The translations under genes were made by a program, and so were the position numbers. Under the pieces are notes generated by a model. It was not told where the DNA came from. It saw nothing but the letters and a program-made list of their open reading frames with translations, and searched no databases. Shown piece after piece: positions 11,168 to 22,300 of a stretch of 64,000 bases of DNA. This stretch comes from Eutypella sp. D-1 (lineage: Eukaryota > Ascomycota > Sordariomycetes > Xylariales > Diatrypaceae), in contig JAJTTP010000009.1 in assembly GCA_023313575.1 (NCBI GenBank), positions 620,001 through 684,000 of the forward strand. Direction: 5' to 3'. Each line of letters begins with the position of its first letter. The stretch's first letter is position 1.

Positions 11168-12415
11168 ATGCCTCCAGCCCTTTGCGCAATATGCAAGACT
11201 GAGCGGGCGCTCATCAAGCGGCCCAAGAACCACCAGAAGCTCTGCAAGGGTTGCTTCATCCGGATATTCGAGGATGAGGTCCACCATACCATCACCTCGT
11301 CCCAGCTTTTCTTCCGGGGAGAGAAGGTGGCTATCGGTGCATCCGGCGGCAAGGACTCCACGGTCCTGGCCTCGGTCTTGAAGACCCTCAACGAGAGGCA
11401 CGACTACGGGGTGGATCTGGTACTCCTCAGCATCGACGAGGGCATCAAGGGGTACCGGGACGACTCCCTGGAGACGGTCAAGCGCAACGCCGCACAGTAC
11501 GACATGCCGCTCCAGATCGTCGGGTACGACGAGCTGTACGGGTGGACGATGGACCAGGTGGTCGAGACGGTGGGGAAGAAGGGCAACTGCACGTACTGCG
11601 GGGTATTCCGACGGCAGGCGCTGGACCGGGGGGCGAAGATGCTAGGGATCCGACACGTGGTGACGGGCCACAACGCCGACGACGTGGCGGAGACGGTGCT
11701 GATGAACCTGCTGCGCGGCGACCTGCCGCGGCTGTCGCGCAGCACGAGCATCGTGACGGGCAGCGACGCGAGCGCCGTCAAGCGGAGCAAGCCCCTCAAG
11801 TACGCCTACGAGAAAGAGATCGTCCTCTACGCCCACCACAAGCGCCTCGACTACTTCAGCACCGAGTGCATTTACAGCCCCGAGGCCTTCCGCGGCAGCG
11901 CCCGCTCCCTCATCAAGAACCTCGAGAAGGTCCGCCCCAGCGCCATCCTCGACGTCGTGCGCAGCGGCGAGGACATGGCTCGCCTCGTGCCTGGCGCGCC
12001 GCCCGACTCGTGTGCGTGTAAGGGCGAGGGCAAGGGCGGACAGGCTGCCCACGCGCCGATCGAAGAGGATGGTGGTGGTGGTGGCGGCGGCGGTTGTGGT
12101 TCGGCGAATGGCCGTGCGGCGGGTGGTGAGATGGCGGCGATGGAGAAGCAGCTCCGAGAGAACGAGGAAGCGGAGGCACAGGGTCTCGAGACCGAGGTCA
12201 CACTCCCCAAGGCCGAAGGGCAGCGCCACGACCGGAAGAAGAAAGCCCGTGGCCAGCAGCAGGCTAAGCCAGCAGCTACCAGCGCACTCCCCATCATCCC
12301 CAAGCAGACGCTGGGGACCTGCGAGAGGTGCGGATACATGTCTAGTCAAAAGCTTTGCCAGGCGTGCACATTACTTGAGGGCTTGAATAAGAACCGGGCG
12401 GAAATCGCGATTTGA
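11168..12415 (+). CDS. NCS6: Cytoplasmic tRNA 2-thiolation protein 1 (Ncs6/Ctu1)
   Basis: A single exon of 415 residues. The protein is the catalytic ATP-pyrophosphatase subunit that, with Ncs2/Ctu2, transfers sulfur from Urm1 to the wobble uridine 34 of tRNA Lys, Glu and Gln in the cytosol. Seen: an N-terminal zinc-binding region with C6-x2-C9 and C26-x2-C29; the PP-loop SGGKDS at 59-64; a central CTYC pair (C141, C144) and Cys234 in FSTECIYSP, matching the conserved cysteines of the TtcA/Ctu1 family; and a C-terminal zinc ribbon (CERCGY, then CQAC). Between the catalytic core and the C-terminal ribbon lies about 100 residues of low-complexity Gly/Glu/Lys-rich insertion. The start [10 protein letters not shown] is chosen because it is the family N-terminus; the frame stays open upstream but has no ATG there. 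Its stop converges on the NDUFA1-like gene. Confidence 0.95.
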   Translation: MPPALCAICKTERALIKRPKNHQKLCKGCFIRIFEDEVHHTITSSQLFFRGEKVAIGASGGKDSTVLASVLKTLNERHDYGVDLVLLSIDEGIKGYRDDSLETVKRNAAQYDMPLQIVGYDELYGWTMDQVVETVGKKGNCTYCGVFRRQALDRGAKMLGIRHVVTGHNADDVAETVLMNLLRGDLPRLSRSTSIVTGSDASAVKRSKPLKYAYEKEIVLYAHHKRLDYFSTECIYSPEAFRGSARSLIKNLEKVRPSAILDVVRSGEDMARLVPGAPPDSCACKGEGKGGQAAHAPIEEDGGGGGGGGCGSANGRAAGGEMAAMEKQLRENEEAEAQGLETEVTLPKAEGQRHDRKKKARGQQQAKPAATSALPIIPKQTLGTCERCGYMSSQKLCQACTLLEGLNKNRAEIAI

Positions 12416-12709
12416 GATTTATAAGAAACTGGAGCATATCTAGGGGTTCGGCGTTTTTTTACATTTTACATTGTCCAGTGGTTAGCTGGCATAGGCGGGG
12501 CGCACTTCGCATACTTCGCATATAGATATGATACCCATACATACATACGGACATCCAAGGGAAAAAATTAGCATGATGATTTGATTGCTTTTTTGTATTT
12601 ATATGATTTGATTTGTGGATACGTAGGCCCTTTTTGAATGGTTTACTTTCTCCTTTATGCCCGATCACATATTTCTGGCCGGCGTCTCTATGGAGGGTTT
12701 TCGATACGT
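12416..12709. other. Convergent 3' intergenic region
   Basis: 294 bases between two convergent stops; presumably both 3' UTRs. No other feature seen. Confidence 0.6.
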
Positions 12710-13332
12710 CTATGCAAATCGCTTCTCGAGCTGCATCACACAATCTGTCAGCATCTCTGTCCCTAATGGCCTTCGAAGCGCGCCCGCCCGCGTCCGAAAC
12801 ATACCTTCCAGGGGTTGTTGAGCTCGAAGCCCGGGGGCGCGACGGGGGAGTCGTTCTGGCCTCGGATCCAGCCCGTCACTCTTCGGTCTCGTTCCATCAC
12901 TAGTACGAACGAACAGGTAAGGATTAGTCAACGATGTCAAACCCCTATGGCACGAAAATCGAACTCGGGTGTCGGGTTGGGTCACGAGAGCGCCCGTCGT
13001 ACGTACTTTGCTATATCGATCATGTTAGCCCTCTCTCTGCAAAAACGCACATGGAGGGGGGGGGGGGATGTTCTTCTTACCCTATCCCATTTATCCAGGG
13101 ATCGTCGCTGGCGCCTGCCGCCGTTCTGCCAGTTCTTGAACTTGGACATGCCGGCGCCGGTGGCGCTGAACATCTGCGGGCCGGGGTGTCATGAGTAAAC
13201 GGACGGTGGTTTCGGAAGCCATGCGGGTTATGTATATGTATAACTCTCTCGCCCGAATGCGATTAGGAGTGGGTGATGGCTTACGGCGATGATAATCCCC
13301 CAGGGGAGGAGAGCCTCGAATGGGACGCCCAT
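12710..13332 (-). CDS. NADH:ubiquinone oxidoreductase MWFE-type subunit (NDUFA1 homolog), with a 4-base microexon
   Basis: Five exons give 86 residues: 13332-13285 (16 codons), 13173-13081 (31 codons), a microexon 13010-13007 (CAAA), 12899-12805 and 12730-12710. Splicing exon 2 straight to 12899 would give an immediate in-frame TGA. The four bases CAAA, flanked by AG and GTACGT, restore WDRQMMERDRRVTG, the conserved core of the fungal subunit. Introns are 111, 70, 107 and 74 bases, with CTAAC and CTAAT branch-like sites before the two acceptors around the microexon. The N-terminus (MGVPFEALLPWGIIIAMF) is a single membrane-spanning segment, and the C-terminus reads FELNNPWKLEKRFA. The protein would be an accessory subunit of the complex I membrane arm in the mitochondrial inner membrane. 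Family call is strong; the microexon is inferred from frame and conservation. Confidence 0.88.
13007..13010 (-). other. 4-nucleotide microexon (CAAA)
   Basis: Preceded on the minus strand by ATATAG (acceptor at 13012-13011) and followed by GTACGT (donor at 13006-13005). It encodes Gln plus the first base of Met and restores the frame of the NDUFA1-like gene. Confidence 0.85.
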
Positions 13333-14412
13333 TATGGTGGTGGTGGTGGTGGTGAGGGTCGATTTCTGGCTGCTGCGGTCGGTACGGTTCGGGATTAGTA
13401 TTCGGAACAGGAGGATTAACTAGAGGGGGGCAGGAGTAGATGGGTAGTCTAGATGTTGCTCAACTCACGTATGTGTGTCTTATAAACAGAGATCGGGTTG
13501 GTGTTCGCAGGCGGTATTAATAGAATAGACGCCTTCCTCCGGTTTCAGGGAGCTTGACGTTTTTACTGCGATGATGCTATGAATAGCTTCCGAGGTGTAC
13601 CTAATGGCTAGACGGTGATTGGTGTCTGTCTGCCCATACATGATTTGAGGTTTCAATGCTTGCCTGCTTACCTCATAACCTCGTTAAAGGCACTAAATAC
13701 TTACCTGCATAGTATGTAGGTCGTAAGGTGGGAAAGCGGGAAGGATTGCGAGTGGGTAAGTGGGGTCTAAGCTTCCTCCCCACCTATCACAGCTGACTAA
13801 CTTAAGCGGGTCATTTCAGTCTGCGCACCAATTATCAAACAGGAAACCGTACCCCAAGTTACGCCTCTAATACATAGTAACCTGTAATAACCTGTAATTG
13901 GCGGGTGAACTTCGCGTTCATCTCCAAAGTCCCCCCCCCCCCCCAAGGGTAGCGTACCTAGCTGAAGCGCAGAGCAGCCCCATCACCATCGACACGATAT
14001 CTACTTGCTCGAAGCATAAGTGATAATTCTACGCGACGAAAACCACTGAACCTGAGTAACAGACGGGGATTGCTGTTTATTGGTACCAAATTTCGAATCT
14101 CATCGCCTCCCTCCGCCTCGTATCTTTCGCGTCTACCTCAAAAAGTGTCGGCCGAGTGTGAGCGCATGCCTTTTGCGAAACCCCCTACAATTACCTCGAT
14201 AACTATCTTCACGACTTACTTCACAACCTACGAAGGACACTCCTGAGGACCTCGTCGACTTTCCTACAACCGGAATGCGACCAATCATTCGATAAAAACC
14301 CCAGCCCGACGCGCAAGTTGGAGGAACTCGCGATTGCGATTGCCTTTGCGCTACCTGCCTCTGTTCCCCCTTGCTCTGTCCTGCACCCTATTATTACCAT
14401 CCATCATCGATC
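13333..14412. promoter_or_regulatory. Divergent promoter region of NDUFA1-like and MYST acetyltransferase genes
   Basis: About 1.1 kb between divergent starts. It holds a GGT repeat just upstream of the NDUFA1-like start and a poly-C run near 13930-13944. Pyrimidine-rich sequence precedes the acetyltransferase ATG at 14413. No defined regulatory site could be assigned. Confidence 0.45.
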
Positions 14413-17400
14413 ATGGCAAATGCGCAGATAATGCAAGAGGAACTTCAGCAAAGCGTCCTTCTCTCCGAAGAGGATGCAGACTTTGAAAGGGACGCCGACT
14501 TCGAGGAGGACGACGACGCCGATAATACTATGCACATAGATAATCCCATCCCTGCGAACCCTGACAACTCGTCCGCCAACCCTGATACCGCACAAAATCC
14601 AGGCGGGCAAGCCGACGTCCCGAACCCCCCACTACATTCTACAGGGGACGGCGAGATTCATGCTGAGGCCGAACAAGATGAACAGGGCGGTCTCGACGAG
14701 GATATGGTAGAGAATGTGGAAGAAGGGGATGAAGAGCAGGGAGATGAGGAAGCCGATAGTGAAATCAGCGATGTCCACGACGATGACGGAGCGTTTGAAG
14801 ACGAAGATGCTGAGGGTGAAGAGGACGAAGAGGTCATAGATGCACCCGGAGATGACCAGAATGCCGTTGCTAGTGGCGCAGAGGACGAGGAAGAGGACGA
14901 AGATGAGGGCGTTGGTGCCGTCAAGGTAAAGCCTGGCGAGACCGACGAATCAGAGAGCGAAAGCGAAGACGATGCGAGCCTCGCTTCAGGGGGTTCCAGC
15001 GACGGCGAATCTGCTGCCGAATGGGAAGAAGCCGCCGACAATGAGGAAGACGACGATGAGGATGACGACTCAGAAGCTGCCACTAACAACTGCATATTCT
15101 GTAAAAAGCCTGAGGAAGAAGATCCGGCCGAGGAATTCGAGCAGTACCTGGCCTGCAAGGGTTGTGGCGAACATGGTATGTTCCGTCTCTATCCTGTCTG
15201 CCCCGTGCATATACACAAGAACGTTACCACTGACGCCGTATAGCACATCAACTATGCGCAAGGGATGCCAATGCACTTGACGACGAAGCCGGTAAGTTTA
15301 ACTTCGTGGGTGCATCACCATCGTTAATCACAATGCTTACCGGTTGGTTAATAGCTGTATCGCAATGGAAATGCCCGGAATGCAACGGCAATGATGATGA
15401 TTCCGACTTCGAGGCAGATGCTGTCCAGGAGACGGTAGAAGCCGGCCAGGGACCAACTGGCGATAATGTCGAAGATGCCGATGCATCGCCCATCTCAACT
15501 AGGCATTCTTCGGTTACCAAGATCGCAACAGATCTTCTCCCTACGCAAGAAGGCAATGAGAAGCCAGATTCGCATTCTAGTATCAATCAGCCTGTCCCTG
15601 AGGGAACTCCCGTGGATGGCTCAAGAGTACTTAGAAAGAGAAAAACCTCTTCAATTGCCGACGAGGACACAGGAGGTGAGGTTATGTCGTTGCGAAAACG
15701 GCGAAAGAATACGTCGGAGAAGTCAAGTCAAGATGGGAGTAGTCGGAGTGGCAATAGGAGTGACAATAGGAGTGACAATAGGAGGTCTGCCAATGGAGGG
15801 GCAGAAGGTTCCTTACGGTTACGGTCGCTTAGACAGAAACGGGACGCTGCCGGCGCCCAGTGCACGGTAGTCAAGAAGTCGCGTACACGGTTGGTGGTAA
15901 AGATGCGGGTGGACGTTAGCGACCTACGCCGAGTACTTTCCAAAAAACCAAAACCAGCTCGCAAACGCCCGGGTCGACCAATGGGGTCCCGGTCAACACG
16001 AACTGCTGCATCAACAACAACAACAACCATGACAGGACGCGCCGCAGCCGCTGCAGCTGCAGAACCCCTTGCAATGGCACCAGCCTTCTCTTCGAGCTTT
16101 TCGCAGCCTTTTTATTCATTCTACGATAAAGAGGCCGACGAGCTAAAGGGCAAGCCTTACGGTGGAATTCTTACAGAAGAACAGGCCGACACCACCAAAA
16201 CACTACCCACCAAGGATGACAGGCGACGATTTGACGAGGCAAAGCAGAAGGCCGAAGAAGAATGGAGGAATCGATTACTCGCCATGCAGGCAGAAGCCGA
16301 GCCCCACCCAGTCAGGAAGTCCAAGAAATCATCAGGCCCTGCTAGCCAGATTGAGCGCATCGAGTTCGGAGGCTGGGAGATCGATACCTGGTATGCAGCT
16401 CCATACCCTGAAGAATACAGTCGCAACAGTGTGCTGTATATCTGCGAATTCTGCTTGAAGTACATGAATTCGGATTATGTCGCGTGGCGGCACAAGCTCA
16501 AGTGCCCCGCCAAGCATCCCCCTGGCGATGAGATCTACCGGCACGGCTCCATCTCATTTTTCGAGGTGGACGGTCGCAAGAACCCTGTCTACTGCCAAAA
16601 CCTATGCCTTTTGGCCAAGCTATTCCTGGGCTCCAAGACCCTTTACTACGACGTCGAGCCTTTCTTGTTCTACGTCCTTTGCGAGTACGATGACCTCGGC
16701 TATCATTTCGTCGGTTACTTCTCCAAAGAGAAACGAGCAAGCAGCCAGAACAACGTCAGCTGCATCCTCACCCTGCCTATCCACCAACGTAAAGGATACG
16801 GCAACCTACTCATTGACTTCTCCTACTTGTTGACCCGTGTCGAGGAGAAGACGGGTTCCCCCGAGAAGCCACTTTCCGACATGGGCCTGGTCTCCTACCG
16901 AAATTACTGGAGACTGGTGATATCCAAATACCTAATCGACACCTTACCGGAAGACAAGTCGCAGAAGAAGGGCATCAGCATCCGCAAGATATCCGACGAC
17001 ACTGGCATGGTCCCTGACGATGTCATATCCGCCCTCGAAGGTTTGCGATGCCTGGTGCGCGATCCTATCACTGGGCTTTATGCCTTCCGTGTCGATCTCG
17101 CCTACTGCCGCCAGTACGTGGAGAAGTGGGAGGCCAAGAATTACGTCGGCCTCAATCCCCATGCACTTACCTGGACCCCTTACGTGATGGGTCGCAGCAA
17201 CGCCACCAATTTCGAGCTGGGGCCTGCTCTCAATACTATCGCACCTCGGGAGGAGGACGAAGACACGAAGGCCATGCACGTTCTCGCAGAGAGCGGCATC
17301 GCGACGGGCGATTTTGCGGTCGCCAGTCAAGCCAGCCAGAAATCGGCTCTGCACTCCGAACCAGCTGTTCTCGAGTCTACGGAACCCAATGACAACGCTG

Positions 17401-18377
17401 TGGACGAGGAGGCAGCGGGGGGGACTTCGTCGAAGATCAATGGCATCGACAAAGAGAACGACGGGCCTCATGGTGATCAGACCCGAGCCGAGGCATCTGC
17501 CGGAGCCATGGACGACGATGCAGCAGCAGCAGCCGTGGCTGACGAGAACGACTGGCTCAAGCCATACCAGGATCTGCCGGTAACCAGGTTCCAGGTGTTC
17601 CCCCCGGCGAACCCGAGGCGCCCCGGCCCCGGACGCATGAACTCGACCCTAGGGCGACCACCACTACCGCGCGTCCCATCGTCCGCCGCCGCCGCGTCAT
17701 CGCGCCCCAAGCCCAAACCCAAACCCAAGCGACCGGCCGGCGTCATGGGCCGCAAGGCGGCGCCGAAGAAAACCAGCACCGCGAAGCGCAAGACGGGCGG
17801 CACCGGCCGCGGACCGGGCCGCTGGCCTAAGGGGACCAAGAAGAGCGACTACGGAAACGCTGACAGCGGCCCGGGTCTGCCGCCCGGCTGGCTTAGGAAG
17901 AAGCCCGAGGATGGCGGGGGCCAGGAGGCTCCTGGTGGCGGTCCCGAGATGTCGGACCTGAAGGTCGATGGTGCAAGTGCTGGTGTTGGCGCTGGCGCGG
18001 AAGAAGCAGGCGGTGGTGGCACGGCGAGCGAGGATAATGAGATGATGGATACGGTTAACGTGCAGGTCCACGAAGGCGCCGGGGACGACGGCGACGGCGA
18101 CGGCGATGGCGATGGTAACGCCAAGGGCAAGGGAAAGCAGTTGCAGTCCGATACTATCTCCGCCAGGTTCGACGCCGGCGACGCTTCCGCCGCTACCACT
18201 CTTACTCCTGCTACTGCCACAGCTGCTCCTGGCAACGATGCGGAAGCCACTGCCACTGCCACTTCACCCCCCGACGTCTCCGCGGACGCTGACCCCGACG
18301 TCGTCATGGGAGACGTTGACGATGCCGATGGTGATGGTGATGGCGACGAGGAAGACGCCGAGGGCGATGAGGAGTGA
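14413..18377 (+). CDS. MYST-family histone acetyltransferase with PHD finger (Sas3/KAT6-like)
   Basis: Three exons, 14413-15175, 15244-15291 and 15355-18377, give 1277 residues. Order: a very acidic N-terminus; a PHD finger at about 227-285 split by both introns (CIFC, CKGC, HQLC, CPEC, giving C4-H-C3); basic linkers with an AT-hook-like RPGRPMGSR; then the MYST domain at about 600-885. That domain shows its C2HC zinc finger (CEFC...HKLKC), the Lys-bearing YYDVEPFLFY strand, the cysteine motif NVSCILTLP, the acetyl-CoA loop QRKGYGNLL and the catalytic Glu in SPEKPLSDMG. The long tail has GPGR and RGPGRWPKGT motifs and ends in an Asp/Gly-rich acidic run. PHD plus MYST fits Sas3/Mst2/KAT6 rather than chromodomain-bearing Esa1. 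It would acetylate histone H3 in a NuA3-like nuclear complex. The chosen ATG follows a pyrimidine-rich leader. Confidence 0.92.
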
Positions 18378-19752
18378 AAAAGGAAGGAAGGAAGTGATGA
18401 AGGGATGGATGGGATGAAATTCAGCGCGGTGTTCTTATTTTTAATCTTTTCCTCGGCTCTCTTTTTCCCTTCTTCTTCCCGTGGCGGGCGCCTGTGTTTG
18501 CGTGTGCGTGCGTATGTACTTACCTTACTGTAATGATAGTATCCTGGTGTGTTTTTCTTTTCTGGAAGTCCTGAGTGAACTGAGCTCGGGACAGGACAGG
18601 ACAGGCAGGTGTAAGGTGTAAGTAAGGTGTAGGGCGCATATGGTGTTAGTGCGAAGACGATTCTACCCAGACGTATGGATGGATGGATGGATGGATGGAC
18701 GGGTGGATATGCATGCAGGCTGTTATGGCTGGTAATTCTTCTTCTTCTATCTTGTTACGGGATTAAGGGGGTTTCCAGCCTAGGCTGCGCGAGGAGGTGA
18801 GGCGAGTCCGGATACACTTCCACCCTACCTACTTAACATACTATCCCATCATACCTGCTATCGTCTTCATGCCTAAGTGTAGATAGTATGTACACTTCTT
18901 TCGGCGCTTACTACTCAGGTACGAATGTTGCGTGCGTGCTTTAAATCGTAATCGATATGGTCCACTATATCTTATGATAAAAACCTCCGGATTGTTGTCC
19001 AGTTTCCCTTATACCTGATAGTAATCGCAACTCTTAAATCAGTCATTTTATATGTGGAAGTATAAGAAATACTTATTAGTGCCCGTGTACCTAGGTGGCT
19101 AGTGGATCTGTCAGGGCTCTGTAGTGGTAGTGGTAGTGGTACCTGCAGTTCCCCACAATACCCCGGGCAGCTTTAGGGGCTTGCTCGAGCAGTGCTAATC
19201 GGGTTTAAATCTACCTAAGTACCTAGCTGAAATAGCGGTTTCAGGCATGCGCTCTTTTGCGTGCATATGCAGTATCGCATTATAGGTACCGACTTACCTA
19301 AACCTTTAGTACCTAGACCTAGATACATATGTACATGTAGGTATGTAGGTACCTTAGGTAGGTATGTCATGATACCTGCAACCTGCAACCTGTTCAAACT
19401 GGCTTCCCTTTTTCCTCCTTCCGTCCTCCCCATTTTCGGCCTGCTTACATTCATAGATACGCTTGCTATTTATTACTTTTAGATCAATTTTTTAGGGGCC
19501 GATCTCAAAAAAGCGAATTGATCCTGTTTGATACGGATCCTGGCTTTCCTCCGAACGGAACTCCCGATTTTCTTGTAGGTCCTGATATGGCGGCGTCGTC
19601 CCTCGTTTGGAGGTAATACGCGCGCCGTCATTACCAGAATTGCGACGGGCGAAACCTAGCCTGGACTTCCAGGTCAATTGGGCGCTTTTCCCCTCGAGAC
19701 CAGTGACCCTCCATTTGATGAGATGAATCCCTGGATATCGCGCAGTGACCAC
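18378..19752. other. Intergenic region with ATGG repeat
   Basis: About 1.4 kb between two plus-strand genes. It holds a GGACA tandem near 18587-18608, an ATGG repeat at 18675-18699 and several degenerate CCTAGGT/ACCTAAGT motifs around 19085-19360. No coding frame with a recognisable domain. Confidence 0.5.
18675..18699 (+). repeat. (ATGG)n microsatellite
   Basis: About six tandem ATGG/GGAT units. Confidence 0.9.
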
Positions 19753-21226
19753 ATGAGTGTCCCGAGCCGTGTCGGCGCCGGCGCCGGCGTGCGCGTGCGT
19801 GTGATACCAAACATCCTTCGCCTACCAATCCTCTTCTCCTCCATCCTCCTCCTCGCCCTTCTCGTAGCCCCGACGACCGCATACACCGAGCTATCGGACG
19901 ACCAGCTCTCCGAAATCCCCGCGATCGATGACCTAGACTTCGACATCGCCGACAACAACAGGAGCCTGCTGGCGCCGCTGCTGATCCCGCGGGTACCGGG
20001 GACGCCGGGCCAGGAGGCGGCGCAGGAGCACCTGGCGTCCTTCTTCCGCGACGAGCTGCCGCGCTGGGAGCTGTCGTGGCAGAATTCCACCGACACGACC
20101 CCCGCCACGGGGAACCGACAGATCCCCTTCGCCAACCTGATACTGCGGCGCCACCCGATCCGGAAGAACAACAGCAAGGGGGGAGGAGGGCAAGAGGAGG
20201 AGACGCGCGCTCGCACCGGCTACCTCACCCTCGCCGCCCACTACGACTCCAAGCTCAAGCCCGACGGCTTCATCGGCGCCACTGACAGCGCCGCCCCCTG
20301 CGCCATGCTACTGCACGTCGCGCGCACCCTCGAGCCCTACCTCGTGCGCAAGTGGGGCGAGGACGACGAGGGGGAGGGGGAGGGGGATGGCGCGAGCGCC
20401 CCCCGCCGCCGCCGCCGCGACGGCCATAGTGCGGATGATAAGGCCCCCGCGGACGACGTCGGCGTGCAGATCTTGCTGCTGGACGGCGAGGAGGCCTTCG
20501 TCTCCTGGACCGCTACGGATTCGCTCTACGGAGCCCGGTACGTCTAATTCGCATCCCCCATATCACGTTATGTTATCACCGGCACCTAGTAGAAATCCTT
20601 CCAATATTTTCATCTATATATTTCATAATCTTTTTTTTAAAAACAATTGCCCGTTTCTAACTTCCTAGTAAATTAGATCACTGGCCGAGGAGTGGGACAC
20701 CGCCGTCAACCCGGCGCTGTCGACGTACCGCAACCCGCTGGGCCAGATCAGCCTGTTCGTGCTGCTGGACCTGCTGGGGTCCGCCGGCGCCTCCGTGCCC
20801 TCGTACTTCCTGACGACGCACTGGGCGTACCAGGCGATGGCGCGCGCGGAGGAGCGGCTACGAGGGCTAGGACTATTAGAAACCAAGGAGACGAATGCCG
20901 CCTCCGGGTCCGGCCGCTTCCTGCGCGACGCCGAGAAGAAGCCGTCGGAGTTCCGCCGCTCTGGCGTCGAGGACGACCATATCCCGTTCCTGCGCCGCGG
21001 CGTCCCCGTGCTCCACCTCATCGCCTCCCCCTTCCCCCACGTCTGGCATACCCTCGACGACGACGGCGAACACCTCGATCTCCCCACCGTCCGTGACTGG
21101 GCCCGCGTCGTTACTGCCTTTGCCCTCGAGTGGCTGGATGTCGGCGAGCACGACGGCGACGGCGATGGCGTTGGGGTTACTCCGCCGCCGCCGCTGGAAT
21201 CTGCGGGTGGTGATGGTGCGGGCTGA
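19753..21226 (+). CDS. Glutaminyl-peptide cyclotransferase-like M28 family protein
   Basis: Two exons, 19753-20537 and 20677-21226, give 444 residues; an ATG at 19723 would add ten. A hydrophobic segment (about 25-45, [15 protein letters not shown]) acts as signal peptide or anchor, so the protein enters the secretory pathway. Zinc ligand motifs of the family are seen: AHYDSK, DGEEAF and [16 protein letters not shown]. Glutaminyl cyclases convert N-terminal Gln to pyroglutamate on secreted proteins and share the M28 aminopeptidase fold with a single zinc. The exon junction restores [10 protein letters not shown]. Low-complexity acidic and Arg runs (about 190-235) interrupt the catalytic domain between the Asp and Glu ligands. 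An aminopeptidase role cannot be excluded, but the single-zinc pattern and PFPxVWHT favour the cyclase. Confidence 0.9.
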
Positions 21227-21469
21227 GATGAGAATGGTCGGGTGATGAGGGGTAGGCGTTTTTTGTCTTTTTTTGGTTATTTTTACGTTGGTAGATTCAT
21301 CCATCCTGATGGCGTGGCGTGGCGCGGCGTTTTCTCTAGTTTAAATATCACTTTAGCAACTTGGGTTATTAACCCCCCCCCCCCCTTGATGCACACAACC
21401 CCTGAATATAAGTGATCACACAATTATTACGTGTCCCGCTGAAGACCTTGCGTAAGAGTTTTAGAATAA

Positions 21470-21893
21470 TACCCTGTGCGTTATAAATGTTTTCTCAGTC
21501 GGGAGATATCTGAGACTTAACTCACTACATATGTCGTGATGCAGTGTTTGAAGTTCAGCCCTTATGGCGATGTCGCCGTTGACGAGAGCTTGAATCGCGT
21601 CGTTCAACAAGGTGGCGACTTGCGACACTTTCAAGGTTGTCGCGAAATCCTTGCGGCAAAGACACAGCTGATTTGTATAAGAAATTAGTAACATCTGCCC
21701 ATGCCCGATAGTAGGCTGGGATGTTCCTATCCGCCGCTAGGACGATAGGGAACTTAAAACCGGCCTGATTCAAACGCATCAGCAACTTCGACGGCCAGGT
21801 ACCGATCGGCTTCTGGCTCTCTCCATAGGAATGGAAGAGCTCTAGACATTCCCTGTCTGGGATGTCGCTTGTAATAGTAGAATCGTCCGCACC
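21470..21893 (-). pseudogene. Unidentified broken coding fragment
   Basis: Read on the minus strand from an acceptor-like TTGTAG (about 21893), one frame gives protein-like sequence with the segments DDSTITSDIPDREC, GTWPSKLLMRLNQAGFKFP and IPAYYRAWADVTNFL. A second frame continues with a helical stretch (DFATTLKVSQVATLLNDAIQ and onward) to about 21500. The two frames are not joined by an obvious intron, and the upstream part abuts the gypsy relic, so this looks like the remains of a gene cut by the element. I do not recognise the family. It could also be chance open frames. Confidence 0.3.
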
Positions 21894-21904
21894 TACAACT
21901 TCTT

Positions 21905-22300
21905 ATTAATCTGTCCCAAAAGCAGGACAAACATTACGATCAGCGTTTCAACCGGCGACGACCAACCCAGCGACGACCGTGGCGCGTTCATCGAGTCATA
22001 TCAGTCGCCCAGCTAGCGAAGCCACCCCAGGTGCCAGACCCTTACCACAGACGGCGACCGAGCCCAGGCCAAGTATTCGTTGAAGGCGATGACGACGAAT
22101 AGGTATCTTATAAGATCGAGAAGCTTCTTAACAGGAGGCTAAATCGTCAAGGCCGTCCAACGATCGAATATCTAGTACGCTATAAAGGCTAGAATACCCA
22201 GCACGACCAATACTACCCGAAACAGCTCCTCGCTCAGAATGCTTTCGAATTACTGGACCAATACGATAGCCGCCACAAGATGTCCCGGGAGGAACTCGGT
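21905..22300 (+). mobile_element. Decayed Ty3/gypsy retrotransposon remnant (integrase tail and chromodomain)
   Basis: One continuous frame reads LSQKQDKHYDQRF, then PGQVFVEGDDDE, KIEKLLNRR, TIEYLVRYKG and QLLAQNAFELLDQYDSRH. This is the order of the integrase C-terminus followed by a chromodomain in chromoviral Ty3/gypsy polyproteins. Two in-frame TAG codons (22100-22102 and 22190-22192) interrupt it; the second replaces what is usually Trp or Tyr after KG. C-to-T changes of CAG or TGG to TAG are what repeat-induced point mutation produces. No reverse transcriptase, protease or long terminal repeat was found nearby, so only the 3' coding end survives. Confidence 0.7.

Noticed and set aside
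12899..13081. NDUFA1-like gene as a frameshifted pseudogene
   Set aside because: A 4-base exon with canonical flanking splice sites restores both the frame and conserved residues, which is a better explanation than a frameshift.
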